Source of the DNA: an uncultured Clostridia bacterium
GTDB taxonomy: Bacteria > Bacillota > Clostridia > Christensenellales > Borkfalkiaceae
DNA length: 64,000 bases
Direction: 5' to 3'
Assembly (NCBI GenBank): GCA_944346885.1
Contig: CALVMR010000018.1
Location: 62,001 to 126,000 of the forward strand
Part shown: positions 33,402-40,250 of the stretch, one piece after another
Position numbering within the stretch: position 1 is the stretch's first letter
Layout: the number at the start of each line of letters is the position of its first letter
Notes under the pieces: generated by a model
Told to the model about the DNA's origin: nothing
Databases searched by the model: none
What the model saw: only the letters and a program-made list of their open reading frames with translations
Made by a program: the position numbers and the translations under genes

Positions 33402-34592
33402 ATGAATGAACCGAATTATGCGCGTCCGCCAAAAGTGGCGTTTACCGTGTTTGGTTTGGATATCCGCTTCTACGCGATCATGATCCTGATCGGCGTGTTG
33501 TTGGCGATCGTCGTCGTTTCGTTTTTGTTCAAGCGGCGGAATATCCCCGTCGGCTGGGTCATCGATCTTTTGCTGTGCGTGCTTCCGCTCGGCATTATCG
33601 GCGCGCGCACCTTTTCGGTGCTGACCGAGCGCGGGTCTTCCATTGCGGATTGGTTTAATTTTCAAGGAGGCGGGCTCTCCATCACGGGCGGCATCATCGG
33701 CGGGGCGCTGGGCGTTGTTTTGTTTTGCCTCATCCACAAGATCAACTTTTTGCGCGTGGCAGACTGCCTTGTACCGGGGCTGATCTTGGCGCAGGCGATC
33801 GGGCGCTGGGGCAACTTTTTCAACCAAGAAGTGTACGGCGGCAAGGTCACGGACCCCGCTTTGCAGTGGTTCCCCTTCGCCGTGTACATCGACGACGTGG
33901 GCGAGTGGCACTACGCCTTTTTCTTCTATGAAATGCTGGCGAACCTGCTCATTTTCGCGCTCTTGTTCACCTTGATGTGGAAGTGCAACAAGCGGCCGAG
34001 CGGGCTTTCGATGGCGGGGTATTTTTTCGGCTACGGGTTGGTGCGCTCCATCATGGAGCCGCTGCGCGACCCGCAGTTCCAGCTGGGGCACACGGTGATG
34101 ATCTCCGAGGTGTTCGCCATCCTCATGTGCGTGGGCGGGTTTTTGCTCGCCGCGGTGCTGATCGGGTGGAACAAGTATAAGCACGGAAGTTTTTTCGGCT
34201 CCAAAAACAGCGAGCCGCTGGCGGTGCTGCCCGTCTATTACACCAAAGAACAGCGCAAGGCGATGGAAGAGGAAAGGAAGAAGACGGCGGCGCGCATCCT
34301 GCGCGCGGCAGGAGAGAGCGCCTTGCCCGAAGAGGAAGCGCCCGCCCCGCCGCCCGAAGAAAAAAAGCCGCTTGCCGAGCGCTTCCGCCTGTGGCGGGAG
34401 GAGCTGCCCGGCAGGATAAAAGAGTTTTTCCGCCCCTATTCGCCCGCAGAAGGCGGGGAAGAGGCGGGCGAAGGCGGCAAAGCCGCCGCCGAAAAAGCGG
34501 AGGAAGAGAGCGCTGCCGCCCCCGCCGCCGAAGAGACGGAGCAAGAGAGCGCGGCGGGCGAAGAGGCGGATAAAGACGGCGGGGAGGCGTGA
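33402..34592 (+). CDS. lgt: Prolipoprotein diacylglyceryl transferase with long acidic/Ala-rich C-terminal tail
   Basis: The first 270 residues or so are a normal Lgt: several membrane helices, the YAIMILIG segment, the GARTFSVL arginine and the signature AIGRWGNFFNQEVYGG near residue 140. Lgt transfers diacylglycerol to the lipobox Cys of prelipoproteins, of which this window encodes at least five. After the last helix the protein continues for about 120 residues of charged, Ala/Glu/Pro-rich sequence with no recognisable domain, predicted cytoplasmic and disordered. Typical Lgt is 260-290 residues; this one is 396. ATG 33402 follows GGAGGGCTTTTACC. Confidence 0.93.
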   Translation: MNEPNYARPPKVAFTVFGLDIRFYAIMILIGVLLAIVVVSFLFKRRNIPVGWVIDLLLCVLPLGIIGARTFSVLTERGSSIADWFNFQGGGLSITGGIIGGALGVVLFCLIHKINFLRVADCLVPGLILAQAIGRWGNFFNQEVYGGKVTDPALQWFPFAVYIDDVGEWHYAFFFYEMLANLLIFALLFTLMWKCNKRPSGLSMAGYFFGYGLVRSIMEPLRDPQFQLGHTVMISEVFAILMCVGGFLLAAVLIGWNKYKHGSFFGSKNSEPLAVLPVYYTKEQRKAMEEERKKTAARILRAAGESALPEEEAPAPPPEEKKPLAERFRLWREELPGRIKEFFRPYSPAEGGEEAGEGGKAAAEKAEEESAAAPAAEETEQESAAGEEADKDGGEA

Positions 34593-34595
34593 CGC

Positions 34596-36038
34596 ATGGC
34601 GCGCGAACACACCCTTTTGACCGATCTGTATCAGCTCACCATGATGGGCGGGTACTTCAAAAACGGAAAGCAGAACGACGTTGCGGTGTTCGATTTGTTT
34701 TTCCGCCGCAACAGCGTCATCACCTATTCGGTGGCGGCGGGGCTGGAACAGGCGGTCGAATACATCCGTTCCATCCGCTTTACCGAGGAGGATATCGCCT
34801 ATCTCCGTTCGTTAAAGCTGTTTGAAGAGCCGTTTTTGGCGTACTTGAAAACATTCCGCTTTACGGGAGACGTGTTTGCCGTGCCGGAGGGGACGGTGGT
34901 CTTCCCCGAAGAGCCCATCCTCACCGTGCGCGCCCCGCTTTTGGAGGCGCAGTTTGTGGAAACGGCGCTTCTGAATTTGGTCAATCATCAAACGCTGATC
35001 GCCAGCAAGGCGGCAAAGATCGCCTACGCCGCGGAAGAGGGCGCCGTGATGGAGTTCGGGCTGCGCCGCGCGCAGGGGCCGGACGCGGGCGTGTACGGCG
35101 CAAGGGCGGCGGTCATCGGCGGCTGCGCCTCCACGTCGAACGTGTTGGCGGGTAAGCTGTTCGGCATCCCCGTGGCGGGGACGCACGCGCACAGCTGGGT
35201 CATGAATTTTTCCACCGAGTACGAGGCGTTCCAAGCGTATGCGCGGCTCTTCCCCGACGCCTGCCTGCTGCTCGTGGATACTTACGATACGCTCAAAAGC
35301 GGTGTGCCCAACGCCATCCGCGTGTTCAAAGAACTGCGCGCGGCGGGGCACGAGCCGAAGGGCATCCGTTTAGACAGCGGAGACCTTGCCTATCTTTCCA
35401 AGCGCGCGCGGCAGATGCTGGACGAGGCGGGCTTTGAAAAGGCGATCGTCTGCGCGTCGGGCGATCTTGACGAGCGCGTCATCGCCTCTTTGAAGGCGCA
35501 GGGGGCAAAGATCGACCTTTGGGGCGTCGGCACAAAGCTGATCACCAGCGCCGATCTTCCCGCTCTGGGCGGCGTATACAAGCTGGCGGCGGTACAGCCC
35601 GCGGGCGGGGGCGAGATCCCCAAGATCAAACTATCGGATAATTCGGATAAGATCACGAACCCCGGTTTCAAACAGGTGTACCGCATTTACGACAAAAAGA
35701 CGGGCAAGGCGCAGGCGGACCTCATCGCCCTGCGCGAAGAGCGCTTCGACGAGCGCGTGCCGCTCACCGTGTTCCACCCCGTGGAAACGTGGAAGCGCAC
35801 CACCTTCACCGATTATACGCTGCGCCCGCTGTTGGAGCAGGTGCTTGCGGGAGGGGAGCTCGTGCGCCCGCTGCCCGCGCTTGCCGAGATCTGCGCCTAC
35901 GCGAAGAGGGAAAAGGAGAGTTTTTGGAGCGAATACCGCCGTCAGGATAACCCGCATGTGTACAAAGTAGACCTATCCGAACAGCTGTACGCGGTAAAAA
36001 ATAAAATGATTGCGGAGATAAGAGCGGAAAATGGCTAA
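34596..36038 (+). CDS. pncB: Nicotinate phosphoribosyltransferase
   Basis: The 480-residue protein starts [20 protein letters not shown], a hallmark of PncB. It contains the FDLFFRRNS strand, [13 protein letters not shown] active-site region, [10 protein letters not shown] with the phosphorylated-type His, [11 protein letters not shown] and GVGTKLITS phosphate-binding loops. It makes nicotinate mononucleotide from nicotinate, PRPP and ATP for NAD salvage. It begins 3 nt after lgt and overlaps the next gene by 8 nt. Confidence 0.94.
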   Translation: MAREHTLLTDLYQLTMMGGYFKNGKQNDVAVFDLFFRRNSVITYSVAAGLEQAVEYIRSIRFTEEDIAYLRSLKLFEEPFLAYLKTFRFTGDVFAVPEGTVVFPEEPILTVRAPLLEAQFVETALLNLVNHQTLIASKAAKIAYAAEEGAVMEFGLRRAQGPDAGVYGARAAVIGGCASTSNVLAGKLFGIPVAGTHAHSWVMNFSTEYEAFQAYARLFPDACLLLVDTYDTLKSGVPNAIRVFKELRAAGHEPKGIRLDSGDLAYLSKRARQMLDEAGFEKAIVCASGDLDERVIASLKAQGAKIDLWGVGTKLITSADLPALGGVYKLAAVQPAGGGEIPKIKLSDNSDKITNPGFKQVYRIYDKKTGKAQADLIALREERFDERVPLTVFHPVETWKRTTFTDYTLRPLLEQVLAGGELVRPLPALAEICAYAKREKESFWSEYRRQDNPHVYKVDLSEQLYAVKNKMIAEIRAENG

Positions 36039-36579
36039 AAAATTTACGCAAAAGGAGACCGAGCAGCTCATCGCGGGCATCCGCGAAGCGTATGAAACAA
36101 AGCTGCGCCAGCTCAATTACCGGCTGGAAGGGCTCGAAGGGGAAAACCGCAGCCTGCGCGCCAGCCTTGCCGAACGCAAGGCAAAGGAAGAGCGCGTCGG
36201 GCGCGCCATCGTGCAGGCGGAGAGCAAGGGCGAGGAGATCAAAGAGTTTTACCGCCTCTCTGCCGAAACGGAGTGGCGGACGCTGCGGCTGTTCTGCGAA
36301 AAATGGCGGGCGCTTGCGGCGGGCATGGCGGCGGCGCTGCCCGCGGCGGAAGTAAAAAAGTACGCGGGCTTTGCAGACGATCTTGCCGCGCTGCTGGGCA
36401 GGCGGCAGGCGGATCTTGCGCCCCGTGCCGAAGAGGAAAAATTCGACCCGAAAGCGGTCATCGAAAAATACGTTGAGGGCGAAGAGGAAAGCGGCTTCAA
36501 CCTTGACGACGTGCTCAACCCGAAGGGCAAGCTGGATCTGGAAAAGCTGTGCCGCAACCTCGGTTTGATGGACGATTAA
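36031..36579 (+). CDS. Coiled-coil protein, possibly DivIVA-like, unknown function
   Basis: The 182-residue protein is mostly helical: a coiled coil from about residue 10 to 70 (RQLNYRLEGLEGENRSLRAS), then EERVGRAIVQAESKGEEIKE, which resembles the second coiled coil of DivIVA/GpsB proteins, a helical middle and an acidic end (NLDDVLNPKGKLDLEKLCRN). The membrane-binding N-terminal motif of DivIVA is absent. It overlaps pncB by 8 nt and precedes lspA by 11 nt. In many Firmicutes a divIVA gene lies upstream of lspA, which supports but does not prove the link. Confidence 0.6.
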   Translation: MAKKFTQKETEQLIAGIREAYETKLRQLNYRLEGLEGENRSLRASLAERKAKEERVGRAIVQAESKGEEIKEFYRLSAETEWRTLRLFCEKWRALAAGMAAALPAAEVKKYAGFADDLAALLGRRQADLAPRAEEEKFDPKAVIEKYVEGEEESGFNLDDVLNPKGKLDLEKLCRNLGLMDD

Positions 36580-36590
36580 AGGAGATTTGC

Positions 36591-37232
36591 ATGGTTTTAG
36601 GTATTGTATTTTTGGCGCTGGTCTTGGCGGATCAGGTCACAAAGGCGATCGCGTACGCCATCCCGTGGATGGGGGTGCAGATCATCCCAGGCTTTTTGCA
36701 GCTGGATTATCTGCCCGGTTTGAACACGGGCGCGGCGTGGGGCGCCCTCAACGATTGGGATTTCGCGCAGCCTTTTCTCATCATCGTCACCTGCGTGGCG
36801 CTCATCGTGATGCTCGTCGTGCTGGTCAAGCTGCAAAAGAGCAAACGGCTGCTGCGCGCTTCGCTGGCGATCATCATGGCGGGCGCCGTGGGGAATCTGG
36901 TGGATCGGATCGTGGCGGGCGGCGTGCGCGATTTTATCGATATCTCCGTCGGCAACATCGGGTTCTTGAATTTCAACTGCAACGTTGCGGACGTTGCGGT
37001 CACGGTCGGGGCGGTCATGCTCGTGCTGGCGCTGCTGTTTTTTGACAAAGATTCGCTGGTGCGCTCGCTGCTGCACCGCAAAAAGGAAAAGCAGGAGGTG
37101 CTCGGCGCCGCCGCCGTGCTCGACCAAGGCGCCGCCGAAACGGATAACGACATCGGGAGCCCGGACGCGGGCAAAACCGCGGGCGGGGCGGGAGAGGAAG
37201 GCCCGCCTCCCGAAAGCGGAAAAGGGGCATGA
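36591..37232 (+). CDS. lspA: Lipoprotein signal peptidase (signal peptidase II)
   Basis: The 213-residue protein has four membrane helices and both catalytic Asp blocks: GNLVDRIVAGGVRDFID (Asp about residue 105) and NCNVADVAVTVG (Asp about 131). It removes signal peptides after Lgt has acted. The C-terminus is extended by about 50 residues of charged, Gly/Pro-rich sequence beyond the usual 150-170 residues, parallel to the tail on Lgt in the same operon. ATG 36591 is preceded by AAAGGAGATTTGC. Confidence 0.93.
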   Translation: MVLGIVFLALVLADQVTKAIAYAIPWMGVQIIPGFLQLDYLPGLNTGAAWGALNDWDFAQPFLIIVTCVALIVMLVVLVKLQKSKRLLRASLAIIMAGAVGNLVDRIVAGGVRDFIDISVGNIGFLNFNCNVADVAVTVGAVMLVLALLFFDKDSLVRSLLHRKKEKQEVLGAAAVLDQGAAETDNDIGSPDAGKTAGGAGEEGPPPESGKGA

Positions 37233-38140
37233 ACGAAGAAGTTTGCGTCACGGCGGAAAAGGATTACGCCCGTGCGGACGTGTTCGTGGCGGAAGCGCTC
37301 GGCATTTCCCGTTCGGCGGCAAAAAAGCTGTTGGACGAGGGGTTGGTCACGCTGGGCGGCGCGCCCGTAAAGGCGGCGCGCTTCGTGGCGGAGGGAGAGC
37401 GGTTCCAAGCGAACGTGCCCGCGCCGCGGCAGGCGGACCTCACCCCGCAGGATATCCCCGTTGACATCGTGTATGAAGACGAGGATATCGCCGTCGTCAA
37501 CAAGCCGCAGGGGCTTACGGTGCACGCGGGCGCGGGCAATTATACGGGCACGCTGGTCAACGCGCTGCTGTACCGCCTGCACAGTTTGAGCACCATCAAC
37601 GGCGTGGTGCGCCCCGGCATCGTGCACCGCATCGACAAAGATACCTCCGGGCTTTTGGTCGTAGCCAAAAACGACGCCGCGCACCGCAGCCTTGCCGCGC
37701 AGATCGCGCAAAAAACGTGCGCGCGCGAATATCTGGCGCTGTGCGAGGGGAACTTTCCCGAAAGCGGCAGGCTGCAAACGTACATCGGCAGGAGCGCGTC
37801 CGACCGTAAAAAAATGGCGGTCGTGCCGCAGGGAAAGGGCAGGCTTGCCGCCACCAACTGGCGGGCGGAAAAGCGGTTCAAAGAAGGGTATACGCTGGTG
37901 CGCTTTTCGCTGGAAACGGGCAGGACGCACCAGATCCGCGTGCACTGCAAGCACTTGGGGCACCCCATCGTGGGGGACCCCGTGTACGGGAGCCGAAAGC
38001 AGCCCTTTGCTTTAAAGGGGCAGCTGCTGCACGCCTGCCGCCTGACGCTTTCGCACCCGCGCACGGGGGAGCGCATGGTCTTTGAAGCGCCGCTGCCGCC
38101 GCATTTTACCGCCGTTTTGCAAAAGCTGACGGAGGAGTGA
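37229..38140 (+). CDS. rluD: RluD/YlyB-type 23S rRNA/tRNA pseudouridine synthase
   Basis: The 303-residue protein has an N-terminal S4 RNA-binding domain (about residues 12-60, GISRSAAKKLLDEGLVTLGG) and a catalytic domain with the RluA-family signature HRIDKDTSGLLVVAK, whose Asp is the nucleophile, plus TGRTHQIRVH. It overlaps lspA by ATGA. lspA-rluD-pyrR is the Bacillus order (lspA-ylyB-pyrR), which supports the pyrR call downstream. Confidence 0.92.
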   Translation: MNEEVCVTAEKDYARADVFVAEALGISRSAAKKLLDEGLVTLGGAPVKAARFVAEGERFQANVPAPRQADLTPQDIPVDIVYEDEDIAVVNKPQGLTVHAGAGNYTGTLVNALLYRLHSLSTINGVVRPGIVHRIDKDTSGLLVVAKNDAAHRSLAAQIAQKTCAREYLALCEGNFPESGRLQTYIGRSASDRKKMAVVPQGKGRLAATNWRAEKRFKEGYTLVRFSLETGRTHQIRVHCKHLGHPIVGDPVYGSRKQPFALKGQLLHACRLTLSHPRTGERMVFEAPLPPHFTAVLQKLTEE

Positions 38141-38209
38141 AGGGGCGGCACTGCCCGAAAAGGCACAGAGGGCGTTCTTTGTCTTCCCCGCGGAGGGGGG
38201 GTGCTTCTC

Positions 38210-38230
38210 GCTTCCCCCTAAGGGGGAAGC
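38210..38230. terminator. Inverted repeat after rluD
   Basis: GCTTCCCCC and GGGGGAAGC flank TAA; there is no clear T run, so termination is uncertain. The stretch 38141-38264 has a G7 tract at about 38195-38201 and no gene. Confidence 0.4.
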
Positions 38231-38264
38231 CTTGATAGGCTGCGATTTTCGGGAGTCCTTTTAA

Positions 38265-38454
38265 AATAATAAATTGCGCGCGGCAAAATGACGCTTTTGC
38301 CTAAGCGCACGCAATTTGCCGAAAGTTTTCGGCTCGATCCGGAAAGAGTGAATGCGGCGCGCTCTTATAACGGAGAGCATATGGTGCGCGCCGCAGAGAG
38401 AAAAACGGCGGTCAGCCCGCAAAGCGGGCGTGCCCGACGGTTGTCTCTCAAATC
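38265..38454 (+). ncRNA. Structured leader element, tandem copy 1, upstream of pyrR
   Basis: Conserved blocks shared with copy 2, in order: AATAATA (38265), a hairpin opening GCGC (38276) with arms GGCAAAA/TTTTGCC, GGAAAGAGTGAAT (38341), a GCGGCGCGC/GCGCGCCGC stem enclosing TATAACGG (38366), CAGAG (38394), GGTCAGC (38410), a GCCCGC-AAA-GCGGGC hairpin, GCGTGCC (38428), TTGT (38441) and CTCAAATC (38447). The block offsets match copy 2 within 0-2 nt, while stem sequences differ but still pair. This is the signature of a selected RNA structure, such as a riboswitch aptamer or protein-bound attenuator. I do not recognise it as a named family. Confidence 0.7.
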
Positions 38455-38501
38455 ACGGAAATTTCTTTCCTCTCTTTTAAAAGAAATTTCGTGAACTTTT
38501 T
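38454..38501 (+). terminator. Intrinsic terminator of leader copy 1
   Basis: CACGGAAATTTCTTT (38454-38468) pairs with AAAGAAATTTCGTG (38480-38493), one bulged G, then AACTTTTT. It starts on the last base of the conserved CTCAAATC block, as expected for an expression platform. Confidence 0.75.
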
Positions 38502-38502
38502 C

Positions 38503-38693
38503 AATAATAGAATGCGCTTTTCCAAAGCCATGCCTTTGGAAAAGCGCCCCCAATTCGGCGTATGCTTACGCTTCATGCAGGAAAGGTGAATACGCCGTAC
38601 TTCTATAATGGTGTGCACTATAAAGTGCGGCGCAGAGGAAAACCTCCGCGGTCAGCGGCGGAAGCCGCGTGCCGGCGGGGTTGTTCTCAAATC
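38503..38693 (+). ncRNA. Structured leader element, tandem copy 2, upstream of pyrR
   Basis: Same order of blocks as copy 1: AATAATA (38503), GCGC (38514) opening a perfect 14-bp hairpin (38514-38527/38534-38547), GGAAAGGTGAAT (38580), a CGCCGTACTT/AAGTGCGGCG stem enclosing TATAATGG (38604), CAGAG (38633), GGTCAGC (38650), a GCGGC-GGAA-GCCGC hairpin, GCGTGCC (38667), TTGT (38681) and CTCAAATC (38686). Length is 191 nt against 190 nt for copy 1. CGGCGTAT (about 38556) can also pair with ATACGCCG (about 38590). Confidence 0.7.
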
Positions 38694-38740
38694 GTAAAAA
38701 CCGCAGGCAGCAGCCTGCCGAGGGTTTTACGAAACAGGAG
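38693..38740 (+). promoter_or_regulatory. Hairpin beside the pyrR ribosome binding site
   Basis: CGTAAAA(A)CC..GCAGGC pairs with GCCTGC..GGTTTTACG (38693-38731). Unlike copy 1 it is not directly followed by a T run; AAAC and the AGGAG ribosome binding site (38736-38740) come next, then TTTTT and the ATG. It could work as a weak terminator or affect ribosome access. Confidence 0.6.
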
Positions 38741-38745
38741 TTTTT

Positions 38746-39315
38746 ATGGTTTTTAAAGGAAAGCTGATGGACGCGGAGGGGATGGGCAACACCTTTCGCC
38801 GCCTGGCGCACCAAGTGATCGAACTGGGCGGCGGGGCGGAGGAGCTTGTGCTCATCGGGATCCGCACGCGCGGCGTAACGGTGGCGGAGCGCATCAAAGC
38901 GTGCATTGACCGGATCGAAGGAACAAACGTGCCCCTCGGCGTGTTCGACATCGCGCTGTACCGCGACGATCTGCAATGCCCCGGCACGGAAGTCGCCTTT
39001 TACGGAAGCGAGATCTCCTTCGGAGTGGACGGAAAAACCGTGCTCATTTGCGACGACGTGCTCTACACGGGCAGAACGGTGCGCGCCGCCATTGCGGAAG
39101 TGATGCAGCTCGGCCGCCCCGCTCGCATCCGCTTTTTGGCGCTCATCGACCGCGGGCACCGGGAACTGCCGTTCCGCGCCGATTTCGTGGGGAAGAGCGT
39201 GCCCACATCTCGCCGCGAGGGGATCTGCGTGCGCTTTGCCGAAAACGACGGCGAGGACGCGGTGTACATCTACGACAAGGCGCCCGCCGCCGAGCGCGGA
39301 GATGAAGCAAGATAA
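38746..39315 (+). CDS. pyrR: PyrR: pyrimidine operon RNA-binding attenuator / uracil phosphoribosyltransferase
   Basis: The 189-residue protein matches PyrR: GIRTRGVTVAERI, the PRPP-binding loop VLICDDVLYTGRTVRAAI near residues 100-117, RPARIRFLALIDRGHRELP and FRADFVGKSVPTS. In Bacillus, UMP-bound PyrR binds leader RNA and causes termination of pyr operons. No pyr biosynthesis gene follows, so the product must act elsewhere as well as possibly on its own leader. The tandem structured leader ends directly before its AGGAG ribosome binding site. Confidence 0.93.
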   Translation: MVFKGKLMDAEGMGNTFRRLAHQVIELGGGAEELVLIGIRTRGVTVAERIKACIDRIEGTNVPLGVFDIALYRDDLQCPGTEVAFYGSEISFGVDGKTVLICDDVLYTGRTVRAAIAEVMQLGRPARIRFLALIDRGHRELPFRADFVGKSVPTSRREGICVRFAENDGEDAVYIYDKAPAAERGDEAR

Positions 39316-39349
39316 ATTCGGCGATTTGCCGTAATAGAGGAGGGATCTT

Positions 39350-39676
39350 ATGGCTACCAACAACAGAACGAAAAAGCAAAGAACGGAAGCGCAGGCGCGG
39401 CGCAGCTTTGTAAAGCTGTGCGCGTTTGTCGGGTTGATCGTTGCGGCGTTTTTATTTGTGTTCGGCGGGCTGTTCAGCGGCTCTACGCTCGGTTCGATCT
39501 TAGAACTGATCGGAAAACTTGCCTTGCTGATCGCCATCGCGTTCCCCGCGTACGAGTACAGCCGCGGCATGCATAAGGCTTGGCGCATCATCTTTTGGAT
39601 CGCGCTGGTCATCTACATTGCGGGCTGCGTATTGGGTCTGCTCAGCGGTGTGGGCGTCATCAACATTGCGGCATAA
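39350..39676 (+). CDS. Small membrane protein, three helices, unknown function
   Basis: The 108-residue protein has a basic N-terminus (NNRTKKQRTEAQARRS) and three hydrophobic segments (about residues 23-44, 52-70, 80-104). I recognise no family. It starts 34 nt after pyrR with GAGGAGGGATCTT upstream and is probably co-transcribed with it. Confidence 0.65.
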   Translation: MATNNRTKKQRTEAQARRSFVKLCAFVGLIVAAFLFVFGGLFSGSTLGSILELIGKLALLIAIAFPAYEYSRGMHKAWRIIFWIALVIYIAGCVLGLLSGVGVINIAA

Positions 39677-39690
39677 CGCAAAGCGGAAAA

Positions 39691-39719
39691 GGGCGGCTCT
39701 TTCGGGGGCTGCCTTTTTT
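39691..39719 (+). terminator. Terminator after the pyrR transcript
   Basis: GGCGGCTC pairs imperfectly with GGGGCTGCC and is followed by TTTTTT. Confidence 0.75.
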
Positions 39720-39729
39720 GGAAAATTTT

Positions 39730-39769
39730 TTTACAAACGCTTGTAAATCGCCGCATTCTGTGCGATAAT
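39730..39769 (+). promoter_or_regulatory. Promoter with overlapping palindrome before the 99-residue membrane protein
   Basis: TTGTAA (39741-39746) and GATAAT (39764-39769) are 17 nt apart. The -35 lies inside TTTACAAACGCTTGTAAA (39730-39747; 7-bp arms around ACGC), a likely operator. It is similar to, but not a full match of, the CcpA cre consensus. Confidence 0.55.
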
Positions 39770-39803
39770 ATAGGCAGAAATCTTCTTCAGGGAGGGATCA
39801 AAG

Positions 39804-40103
39804 ATGGGAAGAGACAACGGCAACGGCGGGTTCGCCCTGTTTTGCTGCTTCATCGCGCTCGGCGTTGCGGCGGTCATCGCGTTCATCACCTATCTGCTGC
39901 CTTTGGTCAGCGACAGCATCGTGATCGGCGGAGACGTGATGAACATCATGGATATCGTGTTCAAGGTGGCGGCGCTGGTCGGGCTTGCGTTCGGCGCGTT
40001 CGCCTTTGCGAGCAGGCGCGGGTTCATCGTCAAAATTTTGACGGCGATCTTCGTGCTTGTGTTCGTGGTGGCGATCGTGCTCGTGATCGTCGGCATCGCC
40101 TGA
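39804..40103 (+). CDS. Small membrane protein, three helices, unknown function
   Basis: The 99-residue protein has three hydrophobic segments (about residues 9-33, 46-68, 74-98) and almost no soluble part. AGGGAGGGATCAAAG precedes the ATG. Its layout is like that of the preceding small protein (39350), but sequence similarity is weak. It has its own promoter and terminator, so it is a separate transcription unit. Function unknown. Confidence 0.65.
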   Translation: MGRDNGNGGFALFCCFIALGVAAVIAFITYLLPLVSDSIVIGGDVMNIMDIVFKVAALVGLAFGAFAFASRRGFIVKILTAIFVLVFVVAIVLVIVGIA

Positions 40104-40128
40104 TCGCGTAAAAGAGAAAGACGGAAAG

Positions 40129-40154
40129 CGGTTTGCTGCGGCAAGCCGTTTTTT
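40129..40154 (+). terminator. Terminator after the 99-residue membrane protein
   Basis: CGGTTTGC-TGCG-GCAAGCCG followed by TTTTTT. Confidence 0.8.
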
Positions 40155-40155
40155 C

Positions 40156-40184
40156 TTTACAAAAGCGGGCGCGGCGGGTATAAT
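40156..40184 (+). promoter_or_regulatory. Promoter of der
   Basis: TTTACA (40156-40161) and TATAAT (40179-40184), spacing 17 nt. Confidence 0.65.
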
Positions 40185-40250
40185 AGAGGGGAAGCGCGGA
40201 AGACGCCGCCCTGTCGGGCGGCGCAAAACAAAAGCCGCGCGGTAAAACGT

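Noticed and set aside
38265..38693. Known riboswitches (cobalamin, FMN, THF, glycine tandem, purine, c-di-GMP, ykkC)
   Set aside because: I compared the conserved blocks from memory and none has the right order of invariant bases. A database scan was not possible.
38265..38740. A classical PyrR-binding stem-loop (ARUCCNGNGAGGYU) in the pyrR leader
   Set aside because: CAGAG and GGAAAG blocks resemble parts of the consensus, but neither copy matches it well, and the conserved region is far larger. It may still be a divergent PyrR site, so the leader is left unnamed.
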